A stretch of DNA of 64,000 nt from an uncultured Collinsella sp. (GTDB taxonomy: Bacteria; Actinomycetota; Coriobacteriia; Coriobacteriales; Coriobacteriaceae). This document shows positions 7,596 to 18,600 of this stretch, piece by piece. Every line of letters starts with the position of its first letter. Within the stretch, counting starts at the first letter, position 1. A program made the position numbers and the translations under genes. The DNA is taken from NCBI GenBank assembly GCA_958413895.1, contig CATYVQ010000001.1:1-64000 (forward strand), in the 5' to 3' direction. The notes below the pieces were generated by a model, which saw only the letters and a program-made list of their open reading frames with translations, was not told where the DNA came from and did not search any database.

Positions 7596-9050
7596 GTGGC
7601 AGAAACGTTTGATATCGCGATTGTCGGCGCGGGCATCACCGGATGCGCCATCGCGCGGCAACTCGCGCGCTATGACCTTTCCATTTGCGTGGTCGAGGCG
7701 GCTAACGATATTGCGCTGGGCGCCTCGAAGGCCAACGGCGGCCTGGTGCACGCAGGCTACGATCCGGCGCCGGGAACCGTAAAGGCGCAGGTCAATGCCC
7801 GTGGTTGCGAGCTATACGGAACGTGGGCCCAGGAGCTGGGCTTTCTGTTCTGCCGAACCGGGTCGATGGTGTTGGGCTTTAACGACGAGGACCGCGCGCA
7901 TCTAGAGCAGCTGAACAAGAACGGCCTGGCCAACGGCGTGCCCGAGCTATCGATCATTGGCCCCGAGCGCATCCACGAGCTGGAGCCGCGCGCCAGTGCC
8001 GATGCAACGTGCGCGTTATGGTGCCCCTCGACTGGGTTTGTCGACCCGTTCGAGGTTGCCATCGCCGCGCTGGAGAACGCCGTGGCCAACGGGGTGACGT
8101 TTATGCGGTCCGCGTCGGTGGAAACGATTGAAGTCGCGGGCTCGGGCGACAACGCGCGCTTTACGCTGTCAACGCCCGCCGGAGACGTGCACTGCCGTTA
8201 CCTGATTAACGCAGCAGGCAACGGAGCCGCGGACATCTCGCATATGGCGGGCGCCGAGGAGTTCCAGATGGTCTGGCGCCAAGGCAACATCGTGGTGCTT
8301 GACAAGGAACCGCGCGCGCTGATGCCGCTCTACCCCGTGCCGACGCCGGTGTCGAAGGGCGTCATCGTAACGGGCACCGTGCATGGCAACACCGTGATTA
8401 CCGCAACCGCCGCTGTGCGCGAGCCAGGCGATACGCAGACCTACGCGAGCGATATCAACGCGCTGCTGACCGGTGCACGCAAGCTGGTGCCCGATCTGGA
8501 TACGCGTCGCGTGGTGCGCGCGTTTGCCGGCGGGCGTCCGGTTATTAAGGGGACGAACGATTTCCTTATTGGACAGTCGGCCGTGGTGCCGGGGCTGTTC
8601 CAGGCGGCAGGCATTCAATCACCGGGCGTGGCGAGCGCCCCGGCCATTGCCGAGCGTATGGAACACGTGATGCGCGAGGCGGGTGTGGTTCTGCACGAAC
8701 GGGACGACTGGAATCCGATTCGCCACGCACCGGACGACTTTGACCGTGCGCCGCTCGCGCACAAAGAGGGGCTCATTGAGTCCGACCCCGCGTGGGGACA
8801 GATCGTCTGCCGCTGCGAGACGGTGCCCGAGGCCGAGATCGTTGCCGCGATCCGGCGCCGCCCGGGCGCGGTTTCGGTCGAGGGCGTCAAGCGTCGCTGC
8901 CGCGCAGGCATGGGCCGCTGCCAGAGCGGTTTTTGCCAGAGCCGCGTGGTGGCGCTCCTCGCTCGTGAGTTGGACTGCGATCCCAGCGAGGTGCTGCTGG
9001 AGGATGCCGGTTCTTGGCTCGTTGAGGGACCTTTGAAGGGGGTGCGCTAG
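7596..9050 (+). CDS. GlpA-like FAD oxidoreductase with C-terminal BFD-type [2Fe-2S] domain
   Basis: 484 residues from a GTG start with a GGGAGG ribosome site 5 bp upstream. The N-terminus DIAIVGAGITGCAIARQLA is an FAD-binding Rossmann motif; LGASKANGGLVHAGYD resembles glycerol-3-phosphate and 2-hydroxyglutarate dehydrogenases (DAO family). The last 90 residues hold CRCETV and GVKRRCRAGMGRCQSGFC, a BFD-like iron-sulfur domain. With the next two genes it forms a conserved anaerobic trio (GlpA-like, NAD(FAD) oxidoreductase, DUF1667), thought to oxidise glycerol-3-phosphate or a similar hydroxy acid. No glpK or glpF is nearby, so the substrate is uncertain. Confidence 0.85.
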   Translation: MAETFDIAIVGAGITGCAIARQLARYDLSICVVEAANDIALGASKANGGLVHAGYDPAPGTVKAQVNARGCELYGTWAQELGFLFCRTGSMVLGFNDEDRAHLEQLNKNGLANGVPELSIIGPERIHELEPRASADATCALWCPSTGFVDPFEVAIAALENAVANGVTFMRSASVETIEVAGSGDNARFTLSTPAGDVHCRYLINAAGNGAADISHMAGAEEFQMVWRQGNIVVLDKEPRALMPLYPVPTPVSKGVIVTGTVHGNTVITATAAVREPGDTQTYASDINALLTGARKLVPDLDTRRVVRAFAGGRPVIKGTNDFLIGQSAVVPGLFQAAGIQSPGVASAPAIAERMEHVMREAGVVLHERDDWNPIRHAPDDFDRAPLAHKEGLIESDPAWGQIVCRCETVPEAEIVAAIRRRPGAVSVEGVKRRCRAGMGRCQSGFCQSRVVALLARELDCDPSEVLLEDAGSWLVEGPLKGVR

Positions 9051-9051
9051 G

Positions 9052-10428
9052 ATGGCAACGGATATCGAGATGGACGCTGGGCGCGACGCTGCGAGTGTAG
9101 CTGCGGTCGGCGCCGTACCAACGCAGGCCTTCGACGTGGTCGTTATCGGCGGCGGACCTGCCGGCATGGCGGCCGCGCTTGCCGCGCATAAGGCCGGCGC
9201 ACGCGTGGTCATCGTGGAGCGCGAGCGGCACCTGGGCGGAATCCTCCGACAGTGTATCCACCCGGGCTTTGGCCTGTCGCACTTTAAGCAGGAGCTCACC
9301 GGTCCTGAATACGCGCAGCGGTTTATCGACCAGGTGTGCGCGACCGACATCGCATTGTTCTTGGACAGCATGGTGATCGGGATTGACGGGAACTCGGAAA
9401 CCCCAGATGCTGGCGATGCCGAAGCCCACACCGTCACGCTCATGAGCCCCACTGGCATGCTGCAGCTCACTGAGCGTGCGGTCGTTCTTGCTATGGGTTG
9501 CCGCGAGCGCACGCGCAGCGAGATCAAGATTCCCGGTAGCCGTCCCGCCGGTGTGTTTACGGCGGGCTTGGCGCAGCGATACATCAATATCGAAAACCTC
9601 AAGCCCGGCTCGCGCGCCGTCATTTTGGGCTCGGGCGACATCGGGCTGATCATGGCGCGCCGCTGCACGCTCGAGGGCATTTCGGTCGAGGGCGTGTACG
9701 AGCTCATGCCGTACGCCAACGGCCTGCGCCGCAACGTAAAGAACTGCCTGGACGATTTTGGCATTCCGCTGCACCTGTCCACTACCGTAACGCGCGTGAT
9801 CGGCCGCGACCGCGTGGAGGCCGTCGAGGTGAGTCAAGTCGACGAGCACCTGGCGCCTATTCCGGGGACCGAGCGCATCGTTCCGTGCGATACGCTGCTG
9901 CTTTCGGTGGGATTGATTCCCGAGAACGAGCTTTCGGTTGCCGCAGGCGTTGAGCTTGACCCGCGCACGCGCGGCGCCGTGGTGGACCAGAGCCTGCAGA
10001 CGGGCGTGCCGGGCATCTTTGCCTGCGGCAACGTACTGCACGTGCACGACCTGGCCGACAACGTAACGACCGAGTCCGAGCGCGCCGGTGCGGCAGCGGC
10101 GGCGTGGGCGTTGGGCGGCACCGAGGCGTACGCTGTGGGCACGGGCTGCAAGCTCACGGTCTCCCCTGCCGGCATCGCGGGCTACGCGCTGCCGGGACGC
10201 ATTACGGCTGTAGCACTCACCAAGCTCAACTTCCGCGTGCGCCGACCCGTCGACGCCGCCCGCGTGAGGATCTTGGCCGACGGCGAAGAACTGCTCGCCG
10301 GTAAGGTCCGCGCGTTTAAGCCAAGCGTTATGGAAAGCTTCCCGCTACCGGCAAAGGTCATCAAACAAGCGCACGACCTAGGTGCTAGCGAGATTATCCT
10401 ATCTGTCGATCCCGCTGAGGAGGCATAG
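9052..10428 (+). CDS. NAD(FAD)-dependent oxidoreductase paired with the GlpA-like protein
   Basis: 458 residues, pyridine nucleotide-disulphide reductase fold. An FAD motif (FDVVVIGGGPAGMAAALAA, about residue 25) follows a short nonconserved N-terminus; a second nucleotide-binding motif (RAVILGSGDIGLIMARR) lies near residue 190; GIFACGNVLHVHDLADNV marks the C-terminal FAD contact. The start at 9052 lies one base after the stop of the preceding gene, so translation is probably coupled. It likely passes electrons between the dehydrogenase partner and NAD or a membrane acceptor. The substrate is not known from sequence. Confidence 0.85.
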   Translation: MATDIEMDAGRDAASVAAVGAVPTQAFDVVVIGGGPAGMAAALAAHKAGARVVIVERERHLGGILRQCIHPGFGLSHFKQELTGPEYAQRFIDQVCATDIALFLDSMVIGIDGNSETPDAGDAEAHTVTLMSPTGMLQLTERAVVLAMGCRERTRSEIKIPGSRPAGVFTAGLAQRYINIENLKPGSRAVILGSGDIGLIMARRCTLEGISVEGVYELMPYANGLRRNVKNCLDDFGIPLHLSTTVTRVIGRDRVEAVEVSQVDEHLAPIPGTERIVPCDTLLLSVGLIPENELSVAAGVELDPRTRGAVVDQSLQTGVPGIFACGNVLHVHDLADNVTTESERAGAAAAAWALGGTEAYAVGTGCKLTVSPAGIAGYALPGRITAVALTKLNFRVRRPVDAARVRILADGEELLAGKVRAFKPSVMESFPLPAKVIKQAHDLGASEIILSVDPAEEA

Positions 10429-10431
10429 CTC

Positions 10432-10830
10432 ATGAGCACGAATGCGACCGAAACGCTGCAGTTCAACTGCACGACCTGCCCATCCGAATGCCTTCTGACC
10501 GTAGAGGTGGAGCGCGACGCCAATGGCGCCGTGGTGAAAGTGCGATCTGTGGTCGGCAACAGCTGCCCGCGCGGCGATAAGTTCACACATCAGGAGCTCA
10601 CCTGCCCCATGCGCGTGCTCACGACGACCGTGGCCGTCTCCGGCGGCGACGAAGCCCTACTCCCCGTCCGCACGGCCGAAGCCATCCCGCTGTCACTCCA
10701 CGCCCAAGCCATGGCCCTCATCCGCGGCGTGGTCGTCAAGGCCCCCATCCGCATGGGCGACGTCGTGCTAGAGAACCTCCTAGACACCAACATCAACCTA
10801 ATCGCCAGCATGGACATCAACCCCGCCTAA
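10432..10830 (+). CDS. DUF1667 family protein
   Basis: 132 residues, third member of the oxidoreductase trio. It begins with CTTCPSECLLTVEV and later has NSCPRGDKF and ELTCPMRVLTTTV, so four conserved cysteines (two in CxxC-xxxC spacing) could hold an iron-sulfur cluster or zinc. Proteins of this family are almost always found beside GlpA-like and NAD(FAD) oxidoreductases and may act as the electron-carrying subunit, but no function is proven. The start lies 3 bases after the previous stop, with a GAGGAGG site inside the preceding gene. Confidence 0.85.
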   Translation: MSTNATETLQFNCTTCPSECLLTVEVERDANGAVVKVRSVVGNSCPRGDKFTHQELTCPMRVLTTTVAVSGGDEALLPVRTAEAIPLSLHAQAMALIRGVVVKAPIRMGDVVLENLLDTNINLIASMDINPA

Positions 10831-10890
10831 GCAGCTCATTTAGTACGAGGCTCTTTTAGCTATCCCACCATCCACCCCATCCCCGACCTC

Positions 10891-10957
10891 AGTTGCGGTG
10901 AAATAGCTCCTGATTTCCGCCAAAACCCCGGCATCCAGGAACTATTCCACCGCAACT
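10891..10957. repeat. TTGCGGTGAAATA palindrome, copy 1
   Basis: Left arm AGTTGCGGTGAAATAG and right arm CTATTCCACCGCAACT, about 35 bases apart. The ends match the other copies (12425, 19242, 31608, 57047) while the interior (AGCTCCTG / CAGGAACT) has diverged with partial compensation. Confidence 0.8.
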
Positions 10958-11003
10958 TTCTTTTGGATCAGATTTAAGGCTGTTGCCATATTGGTGCCAT
11001 TTC

Positions 11004-11155
11004 AAAACTATGCCGGTTTACGGGGCTAAATCGAGAACCCCTATCCATACCGGCAAATTCTAAGTTTTGACAAGCCCTCTACCTGCGGTTTTATTTTTGC
11101 CATTTCGTTCATGGACGGCCAAGTGCAGTCCAGCCCCGTAATCCGGCATAGTTTT
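11004..11155. repeat. 152-bp imperfect palindrome
   Basis: The arm 11004-11027 (AAAACTATGCCGG, then TTTACGGGGCT) is matched inverted at 11132-11155 (AGCCCCGTAA, then TCCGGCATAGTTTT). The 100-base interior carries a shorter CATACCGGCAAA echo of the arm. There is no coding potential. Nothing else in the window has the same arm, but the architecture resembles the palindrome at 57167. Confidence 0.8.
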
Positions 11156-11311
11156 AAAAGCAGCTCATTTGGGACGGGGTCTTTTGGCCACCTTTGCCTG
11201 CCGTCCCAGAAAAATCACGCCAGGGAGTATCCCAAGGTGCCGGCCTAAAAGGAACGTCCCCATGTGCCGGGCTTGGGATACCATGGTGGCACCCTAGCGA
11301 AAGGTTGTTTC

Positions 11312-12400
11312 ATGGCACATGTCGATGACCAGCGTGTGGCGCGCGTGCTCGATGCGCTCGAGGCTCAGCACCCCGGCGCGCAGCTGCTCGTAAACGACCC
11401 GTGGTCGATTTATTACCTGACCGGCTTTTACTCCGATATGTTCGAGCGTTTTTGTGGCGTGCTGCTCGCACGCGGCGCCGAGCCGGTGATCCTAGTCAAC
11501 GCGCTGCATCAGCTGCCCGAGTATGATAATGCGCGCGTTGCCTACCATAACGATACTGACGTCGTGGCCGATGCCATCGCGCGCGAGATCGATCCGACCA
11601 AGCCGCTTGGCATCGATACCGTCATGCGCTCCGGCTTTTTGATGCCGCTTATGGAGCGCCACGCCGCCAGCGAGTTTTTCCTGGGCGACTTTGCCGTCAC
11701 CGCCGCGCGCACCTACAAGGATGCCGCCGAGCAGGAGCTCATGCGCGCGTCCTCGGCCGCCAACGACGCCGTGATGGCCGACGCCATCAAGCTCGTTCAC
11801 GAGGGCGTGACGGAGCGCGAAATTGCCGACCAGATGCTCGGCCTGTACCGCAAGCACAACTGCGAGGGCTTTAGCTTTCCGCCCATCGTAAGCTTTGGTG
11901 CCAACGCCGGCGACCCGCACCACGAGCCCGACGATACGGTACTCAAGCGCGGCGACGTGGTGCTGTTCGACATTGGCGGACGCCATCGCAACTACTGCTC
12001 GGACATGACGCGCACGTTCTCTTGGGGCGAGCCAGACGAGGAGACGGCGCGCATCTACGACATCGTGCGCCGCGCCAACGAGGCCGCCGAGGCGCTCATC
12101 GCACCGGGCGCGCGCATGTGTGACCTGGACCGCGCCGCTCGCGACGTGATTGAGGACGCTGGCTACGGCAAGTACTTTACGCATCGCCTGGGTCACTCGA
12201 TCGGTCTGCAAGACCACGAGCCGGGCGATGTCTCGCTTGTCAACGAGCAAGTCGTAGAGCCGGGCATGACGTTCTCCATCGAACCGGGCATCTACCTCCC
12301 CGGCCGCATCGGCGTCCGCATCGAGGACCTTGCCCTGGTGACCGAGAACGGCGTAGAGATTCTCAACGCCTACCCCCACGATCCGGTCCGCCTAGACTAA
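11312..12400 (+). CDS. M24 family Xaa-Pro-type metallopeptidase
   Basis: 362 residues from the ATG at 11312, which has an AAAGG site; the frame opens at 11264, but the extra 16 residues are not conserved. An N-terminal creatinase-like domain (LVNDPWSIYYLTGFYSD) is followed by the pita-bread catalytic domain. The dinuclear metal ligands are visible: FDIGGRHRNYCSDMTRTF (two Asp), HRLGHSIGLQDHE (His), FSIEPGIY and VRIEDL (two Glu). Such enzymes cleave N-terminal residues before proline, helping peptide use. It is a monocistronic plus-strand gene between repeat-rich spacers. Confidence 0.92.
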   Translation: MAHVDDQRVARVLDALEAQHPGAQLLVNDPWSIYYLTGFYSDMFERFCGVLLARGAEPVILVNALHQLPEYDNARVAYHNDTDVVADAIAREIDPTKPLGIDTVMRSGFLMPLMERHAASEFFLGDFAVTAARTYKDAAEQELMRASSAANDAVMADAIKLVHEGVTEREIADQMLGLYRKHNCEGFSFPPIVSFGANAGDPHHEPDDTVLKRGDVVLFDIGGRHRNYCSDMTRTFSWGEPDEETARIYDIVRRANEAAEALIAPGARMCDLDRAARDVIEDAGYGKYFTHRLGHSIGLQDHEPGDVSLVNEQVVEPGMTFSIEPGIYLPGRIGVRIEDLALVTENGVEILNAYPHDPVRLD

Positions 12401-12424
12401 CCTCGTCCCCAAGCCCCCAAACTA

Positions 12425-12491
12425 AGTTGCGGTGAAATACGGACTGCTTAAGGCTTCTAGCCCATAAAATAGTCCCTATTTCACCGCAACT
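12425..12491. repeat. TTGCGGTGAAATA palindrome, copy 2
   Basis: Arms AGTTGCGGTGAAATACGGAC and the near-inverse at 12468-12491 ending TTTCACCGCAACT. The interior CTTAAGGCTTCTAGCCC is related to copy 3. It lies just after the M24 peptidase stop and could act as its transcript-end hairpin. A GGGACGGGGC unit in inverse orientation follows at 12512-12540. Confidence 0.85.
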
Positions 12492-12554
12492 GCCAAGGGG
12501 ACCAGGGTAGTCAAAAAGCCCCGTCCCAAATTAGCTGCCCTGATGGCAAAACGA

Positions 12555-12592
12555 AAGGCCTCCCGATTCCCCAACGAGAACAGGGAGGCCTT
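12555..12592 (-). terminator. intrinsic terminator of the Ig-repeat protein gene
   Basis: AAGGCCTCCC / GGGAGGCCTT stem with TTTCGTTTT on the minus strand, about 30 bp beyond the stop codon at 12623. The plus-strand tail (CTTGT) is weak, so it works mainly leftward. Confidence 0.85.
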
Positions 12593-12622
12593 CTTGTGAC
12601 CTAAAGCGCTACGCTCTTGACG

Positions 12623-15600
12623 CTACTCCGCGCAATGACGCAGCTTTTCGATCGCTGCGGCGATAAGAGCCAGCAGGCCGGTTCCGCCAAGCGCCGCGAC
12701 GGTCACGGCAGTATTGTCGCCCGTCTCGGCCAGGCTTCCCTTAGCGGCCTTCTTGCCATCCTTCTTGCCCGAAGAATCCTTGGCATCGGGCTTGGCACCG
12801 TTATCCTTGCCGCCTGTCGGTTCCTGTACAACAACAGGCTCAACGACTTCAACGGTCACCGAAGCAGTGAGCTGTTGAGGCGCCGGCGTCTCCACAGTGC
12901 CATCCTCGGCAAGCGTCGCAATCACCGCGGCGTCGCCGTCAACGGGCATCGTCGCGGTAATGACGACGGTTCCGTTCTTGAGGGCCTTGACCTTACCGTT
13001 CTCGACCGTAGCGGTCGTCGGGTCGGACGAGGTCCACGTCACGTTACCACGCAGCAGCGCGCCATCAGCCGCATTGCTCGCCGCGGCAGCAAGGTCAATT
13101 GCCTTGCCGCGCTCTACCTTGAGCACGGTTTCGGCAGTCGTGGCCTTGCCGTTTTGGTCAACGATAACGAGGCCCTTGGCCGCCGGGCGCGGCTTAACGC
13201 GCACCATGCAGCTGACCGTAAGCTCCGTGCCGCGAACCTTACCGCCCACGGTCACATCATCGGCACCCCAATCCAGTGTGGGGACATTCTCCCAATCGAC
13301 GTCGTAGTCCTCCTGGCTGCCGTCCTTCATCATCACGGAGACCTTCTTGGGCAGCGCCTTCAGCACATCGGCGGCAGAGCTTGCCTCAAACACCTCAACG
13401 GGAGCGAACGTCGCAGGCCTCACGGGAATCTCGCTTGCTGGCGTCTCGACGACCAGCTTGCAGGTCGCCTTGAGCGTCGTGCCCTCAACGGAGCCCTCGA
13501 GCGTGTACTCGCCGACAGAGGGAAGCTGCTTGTCCAGGCCATCCGTATTCCATGTGACCACGGCCTCATCCGTGTGGCCATCGGAGTACGTCACGGCAAC
13601 CTTCTTGGGCAGCTGCCCCGTCACGGTGTCGGCCTTGGCATCGCGCTCAACCGTAATCTGCGGCACATCGGCTACCTTATTGATCGTCGTCGTGGAGGTG
13701 ACGACAACTTCGACAGGCAGGTTGCCGTTCACCGTCACGCCCTTGGCGACGACGCTGTTGCCGTACGCCGCAGCCGCGGCGGGAACCTCAGACCACGTAA
13801 CCTCGGACTCCACCTTCGTCTTACCGTCTTTCATAAGGACCGTCGCCTTAACGCCCTTGAGCGCCTCGCGCACGGCGTCGGCAGACGAACCCTCGGGAAC
13901 GCTAACGCCCGCGACAGGCTCAACGAACGCGGGAATCTCAGCATTGCTCTTCACGACCGTGACCGTGCACTTGGCCTTAACCGAAGTGCCCTCTACCTTG
14001 CCCTCAAGCGCAACATCGCCCAGCTTGCCCAAGGCATCTGCCGTAAGCGGGGTCTTATCCCACGTAACGGCGGCAGTCTTCGTCGAGCCGTCGGACATGT
14101 TGAGGGTCACCTGGGCAGGCAGCACGATGTCAGCAGCAGCCGTGTTGCGGGCAACCGAAAGCTTGACGCCAGCGATGCTCTCGACGACCGGCACCAGGTT
14201 GACCGTAGCGTTTACGTCATAATTGCCGACCTTAGTCTTGCCCGTAACGACAAAGCTTGTACCGTCATTCTTAATGGTGACGGCCTCCTTGGGAGCAGTC
14301 CAGTCGATCTTCGAATCGACCTCGGATCCGTCCTTCATGGCGACCTTCACGGTCTTGGGCAGCGCTGCCACAACGGCATCGGGCTTCGCCCCGTCGTCGA
14401 GCGTCACAGCGTCAACCGTACCAGCCAGGTGATCAGGAATCTCACGCAGCGGTTTGACGACCTTGATAGTGCACTCAACCTTTTGATCGGTACCGGCAAC
14501 CGTACCCTTAACCGTAACTTCACCTTCCTTGGCAAAGTCCTTGTCGGAAAGGCCCTTGGTATCCCACGTTACATCGGCTTCGGAGTCGGTATCGTCAGAG
14601 TAGATTGCCGTGACCGTGTCGGGCAGCTTGGCCAAGGCATCAGCTGTCTTGGTATCGCGCTCGACCTCAATCTCGTCAACGGTATCAAAGCCCACGATAT
14701 GCGCCGTCACCTTGACCTGAGCCTTAACGGTCATGCCGTTGTCCGTAAGGCCCGTGACCTCAAACTCAGTGCCGGCACGGCCCAGGCTGTCGACCTGAGA
14801 CCACTTAACGGGCGTCTCTTTCTTGGTCTTGCCGTCCTTCATGACAACCGTCACCTTGGACGGCAGTTTATCCATAAGGTCGCTGACCTTGGCATTGTCC
14901 ACAATCTCAATTACATCGATCGGCTCGACGTGGTCGGGCGTCTGGGCATCCTGATCCACCACGGTCACATTGCAGGTCACCTTGGCGCCGTTGAGCTTAA
15001 CCGTGCCCGTAATCTCCACGGTGCCGGTTCGGTTGAGCAGCTCGGCCGTGACGTTAGAAAGATCCCACACGTCAATGTCGAGCAAATCGGTCGAGCCGTC
15101 GGAGTAAGTCGCCACAACCTGCTTGGGCATCTGGGCGTACAGATCCTGCTTGGACGTACCACTGGCAACGCTAAACGACTTGGCCTCGAGCTTGGTGATG
15201 GTTCGCGGCGCCTCGGAGACGTTGACGTACACGATAGCGTTGACGTTGTCGACATCCTTGAGCTTGCCGACGAGTTTATACGTACCCTTCTTGGCGAGCG
15301 GCTTGGAGAGATCGATGCCGTCGGTGTCGGTCCACTTTTCGATCTCGATGCCGCCTAAACTGCCCCGAGTATCCCGCGCTGAGCCATCCGAGAAATATAC
15401 GGACACGGCATCTGGCAGCTCCAGCATCGATCCGACCGTGGTGTTGACCACGACTGCCTCGGGCTGCAGTGCAACCTTCTTTGCCTTCTTATCGGCAACC
15501 GTCACCTTGGCAGTCACGTTGCCGTTCTCATCCACGCCGACCTTTTGGCCGTCATCGTCAAGCAGCGCCATAACGGCAGCGGCATCAAAGCCGACCACAT

Positions 15601-18600
15601 GGCCCGTCGCATAGAACGTGCCAGGCCGCTCGTACTTCTCGGGCGCGATCGGATCCCAATCAATAGCCGCCGTCGAAACGGAGCCGTCGCTCATCTCGAC
15701 CGCCATCTTGGACGGCATAGCAGGCGCAGTGCCCGCCTTGGTGGTCACTGCGGTCTCGCCGTTATCGATTGCCTTCTCAACGCCTTGGATAACGATCTTG
15801 GTCTGAACAGTGAGACCGGTGTTAGTGCCGTCACCGTATCCGTCGAGGCCGCTTGCAAACAGCGTGCCAGACACTGTCGTGACCTGACCCGGCTCTCCGG
15901 TATAAACCGAGGGACGAACGTAATCCCATTGAACCTGGGCATTATGAGTTTTGCCGTCACTCGTGGCAACCGAGACATTCCACGGCAGCTCGGGGAAAAC
16001 ACCGCTGGCCGTATTAATGCGCTCAGGAACGGCAACGGAGATGACGGAACAGACGTCAACAGTGATTGTCGCCTCGGCACCACCTTGGAGCTTGCCCTTC
16101 ACCTTAAACGAACCGTCCTTGGCATAAGCGTCTTCGGCGACACGGTCCCATGTGACCTTTTCGCGCTGGGGCTCAGAAGACACATCGTTGTCGTATCGAA
16201 CCTCAAGGTATTCCGGCAGCATCGGCTTGGTGCCGGGGACGGTCCATATGGTTCCGCCCTGAACCGAGGTTGCCTTACTCGCGATCTTAACGGTGGCAGT
16301 AATCGGAACGTCGACAGTCTGCATGCCGTACCCTGCATTAAAGCTAATTGTTGCAGTGCCGCGTACCACGCCGCCCTGGGTCCAATCGAAGCCCTTCGTG
16401 TTCCACTTGGTCTCGGCGTATTTGTGCGAATAGTCCGGATGTTCTGCCGCATCGGGGCTGATAAGTTCGACATAGCCGGGAAGCATGGCGGTGCCGTCGC
16501 TGCCCTTGAGCACTGTAATGGTTTGTGGCTGAGCCTCCCAATTTTTAGTCACGATGACGTGCACTTTCACGGGGATATTCGTTCCGGCGACCGTTCCGGT
16601 AATCGTGCAGTCCTTCTGGGGGCACCTATCGTAGGTATCCCAGTTGACGCCGAGACTGTCAAAAGTCGTTCCATCCTGCAATACGCCGGACACGTAGAAG
16701 TAGTCCAGATTGACTTCCTCACCGGGGTAAATAACGCGCCAGTCCTCGTACGACTGCCCAAGCGTCACGCCATTCTCGCTATAGTTATTGACGCCCTTGA
16801 CCTCACTGCACACCGCGATCGCGTTGACCTTCGCCAACGAGCCAGTGATAGTACCGGTGATTTCATACTCGCCCGGCTTGCCGTCCAGCAGTTCTTGAGG
16901 GAACTCATCCCAGCTATAAGGCTCCCCCGACGAATACTGGAGATAGAACGAGCTGCCATCCGACAAATACAGCGTGGATGCGTAGCGCGGAGCCAGAAGT
17001 CCGGCGCCGGGAACATAAGCGATCTTGCCGATGTTGCTGTCCTCGAGATCGCAGACATTGACCGTCGCCGTAGCCGGAATGTTAGAGCCGGTAAAGTATC
17101 CGCTAACCGTAATCTGGCCAAGGTTCTTTAGGGCGTCCTGACTAATAGTCGACCACTGAACGGGGAAATTGCCTCGCGAGCCATTCCACATCGTGGCCTC
17201 GATTGAACCAGGCATATTGGGCTGGCAACCGATAAGCGTACTTGTCGATGTCGAGGAAGGCATCTGCAGGGCGCGGACGGAGATGGTCGCCGTGACTCGG
17301 TTGCTGTCACCCAGCTCCACCTGACTAGACGATGAAGATGAGGTATTGGTCCAATACGACAGCGAACCGGAAAGCTTAAACGACCCCTCACTTGCCACCT
17401 GCGTGTCCAAAATAGGATCCCACGCAATGTTGCACTGCTTCTTTGTACCGTCGGTAAATGTAACTTCAACGCTGTAGGGAAGACTGCCGCCCGTTGTAGG
17501 ACGTACGCCGACGGGCGTGTTAACGGGGGCAAGAGCGTCGATAGAGGCAACCTCTTTGACCTCGACCTGAGCAGTTACCTTTAGACCGTTAGCGGCTGAA
17601 GATTCGTTATATGTCACAAGCGTGCCCGTGACCGTATAGGTGCCGGCCTTTTGGAATTGAGACACGTCGGCGTTGTCCCAGTTAACCTGATAACCTTGGG
17701 TGTATGTAGTGTTATTTGACTGCGTAACCGGAAAATAGACATACGTGCTAAGAGGAGAAATGTCGCCGACCACGCGCTCGAACCTCAGAGAATTTAGATC
17801 GAGTACGTCCTTAGGATCTTTGACGGTAACGGTGCAGGTAACCTCACGGTAATCAAAACCGTTTAGTTTACCTTTAACCGTAAACGAGCCCACCTTAGAG
17901 TAAAGCGACGCGTCGAAAGAATCCCAAGACACCGGAATCTGCTCGGTGGCTCCGTTATCGAAGGTTACCGCTGCAGAATACGGCAGAGACGGGGCCTCGC
18001 CGGTTAGGGTCGTACACGTCAACTCGGTCTGGACACTCTTAACCGCGCGGACTGTGACCGTGCAGTGCGCAAGCATGGAAGGATAGTTCTTCAAATGTCC
18101 CTCGACAACAAAGGTTCCTTCCTTTTGGTACTGGTCTGCCGAGATTTCATTCCACTCAACCGGGCACGTATAAGATTGTCCATTTGAATAATCGACCGAC
18201 ATGCTAGACGGAACCGCGGGAGCAATACCTGCCGCGGTCCATATCCATGAGCCATTGCTGGTTGAGCGAGGAACGTATACCTTAAGCACGCCGCTCACTT
18301 CGTACGGCTCCGCGAGCGTGATCCAATTGCTATTCACGCTAACGCCGGTAATCTGACCGGTGATGGGAATTTCGGATTCATCGGTCGCCGCATTAAATGC
18401 CGCCTGCGACTTATCGTCCCAATCAACATAGGCCGAGGTCTCGGTACCATCCGACAGCTTTACCTTAACGCTCGAAGATTGGATCTGGCCGTAGTAATCG
18501 GCGCCGACGTATTTTTCTAGAATTGGGTTAGCGTCGATCGACTCAACGGTAATGCCGCTTTCGTTGCTCGTCTCTGTGGCATCTGGAGCGTTTACTGCCG

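Larger units (their letters stand above)
10831..11311. other. intergenic packed with palindromic repeats
   Basis: About 480 bases between the DUF1667 gene and the M24 peptidase. It contains a degenerate GGGACGGGG-type unit (10832-10860), one TTGCGGTGAAATA palindrome, a 152-bp palindrome and another GGGACGGGGTC unit (11160-11215). No ORF is credible. The promoter of the peptidase should lie near 11220-11300, but no strong boxes were seen. Confidence 0.8.

Noticed and set aside
12617..15358. A 913-codon plus-strand ORF and a 528-codon one at 15545-17131
   Set aside because: Both are antisense shadows of the Ig-repeat gene; they lack ribosome sites and protein-family features, while the minus frame has a signal peptide, repeats and a sortase signal.
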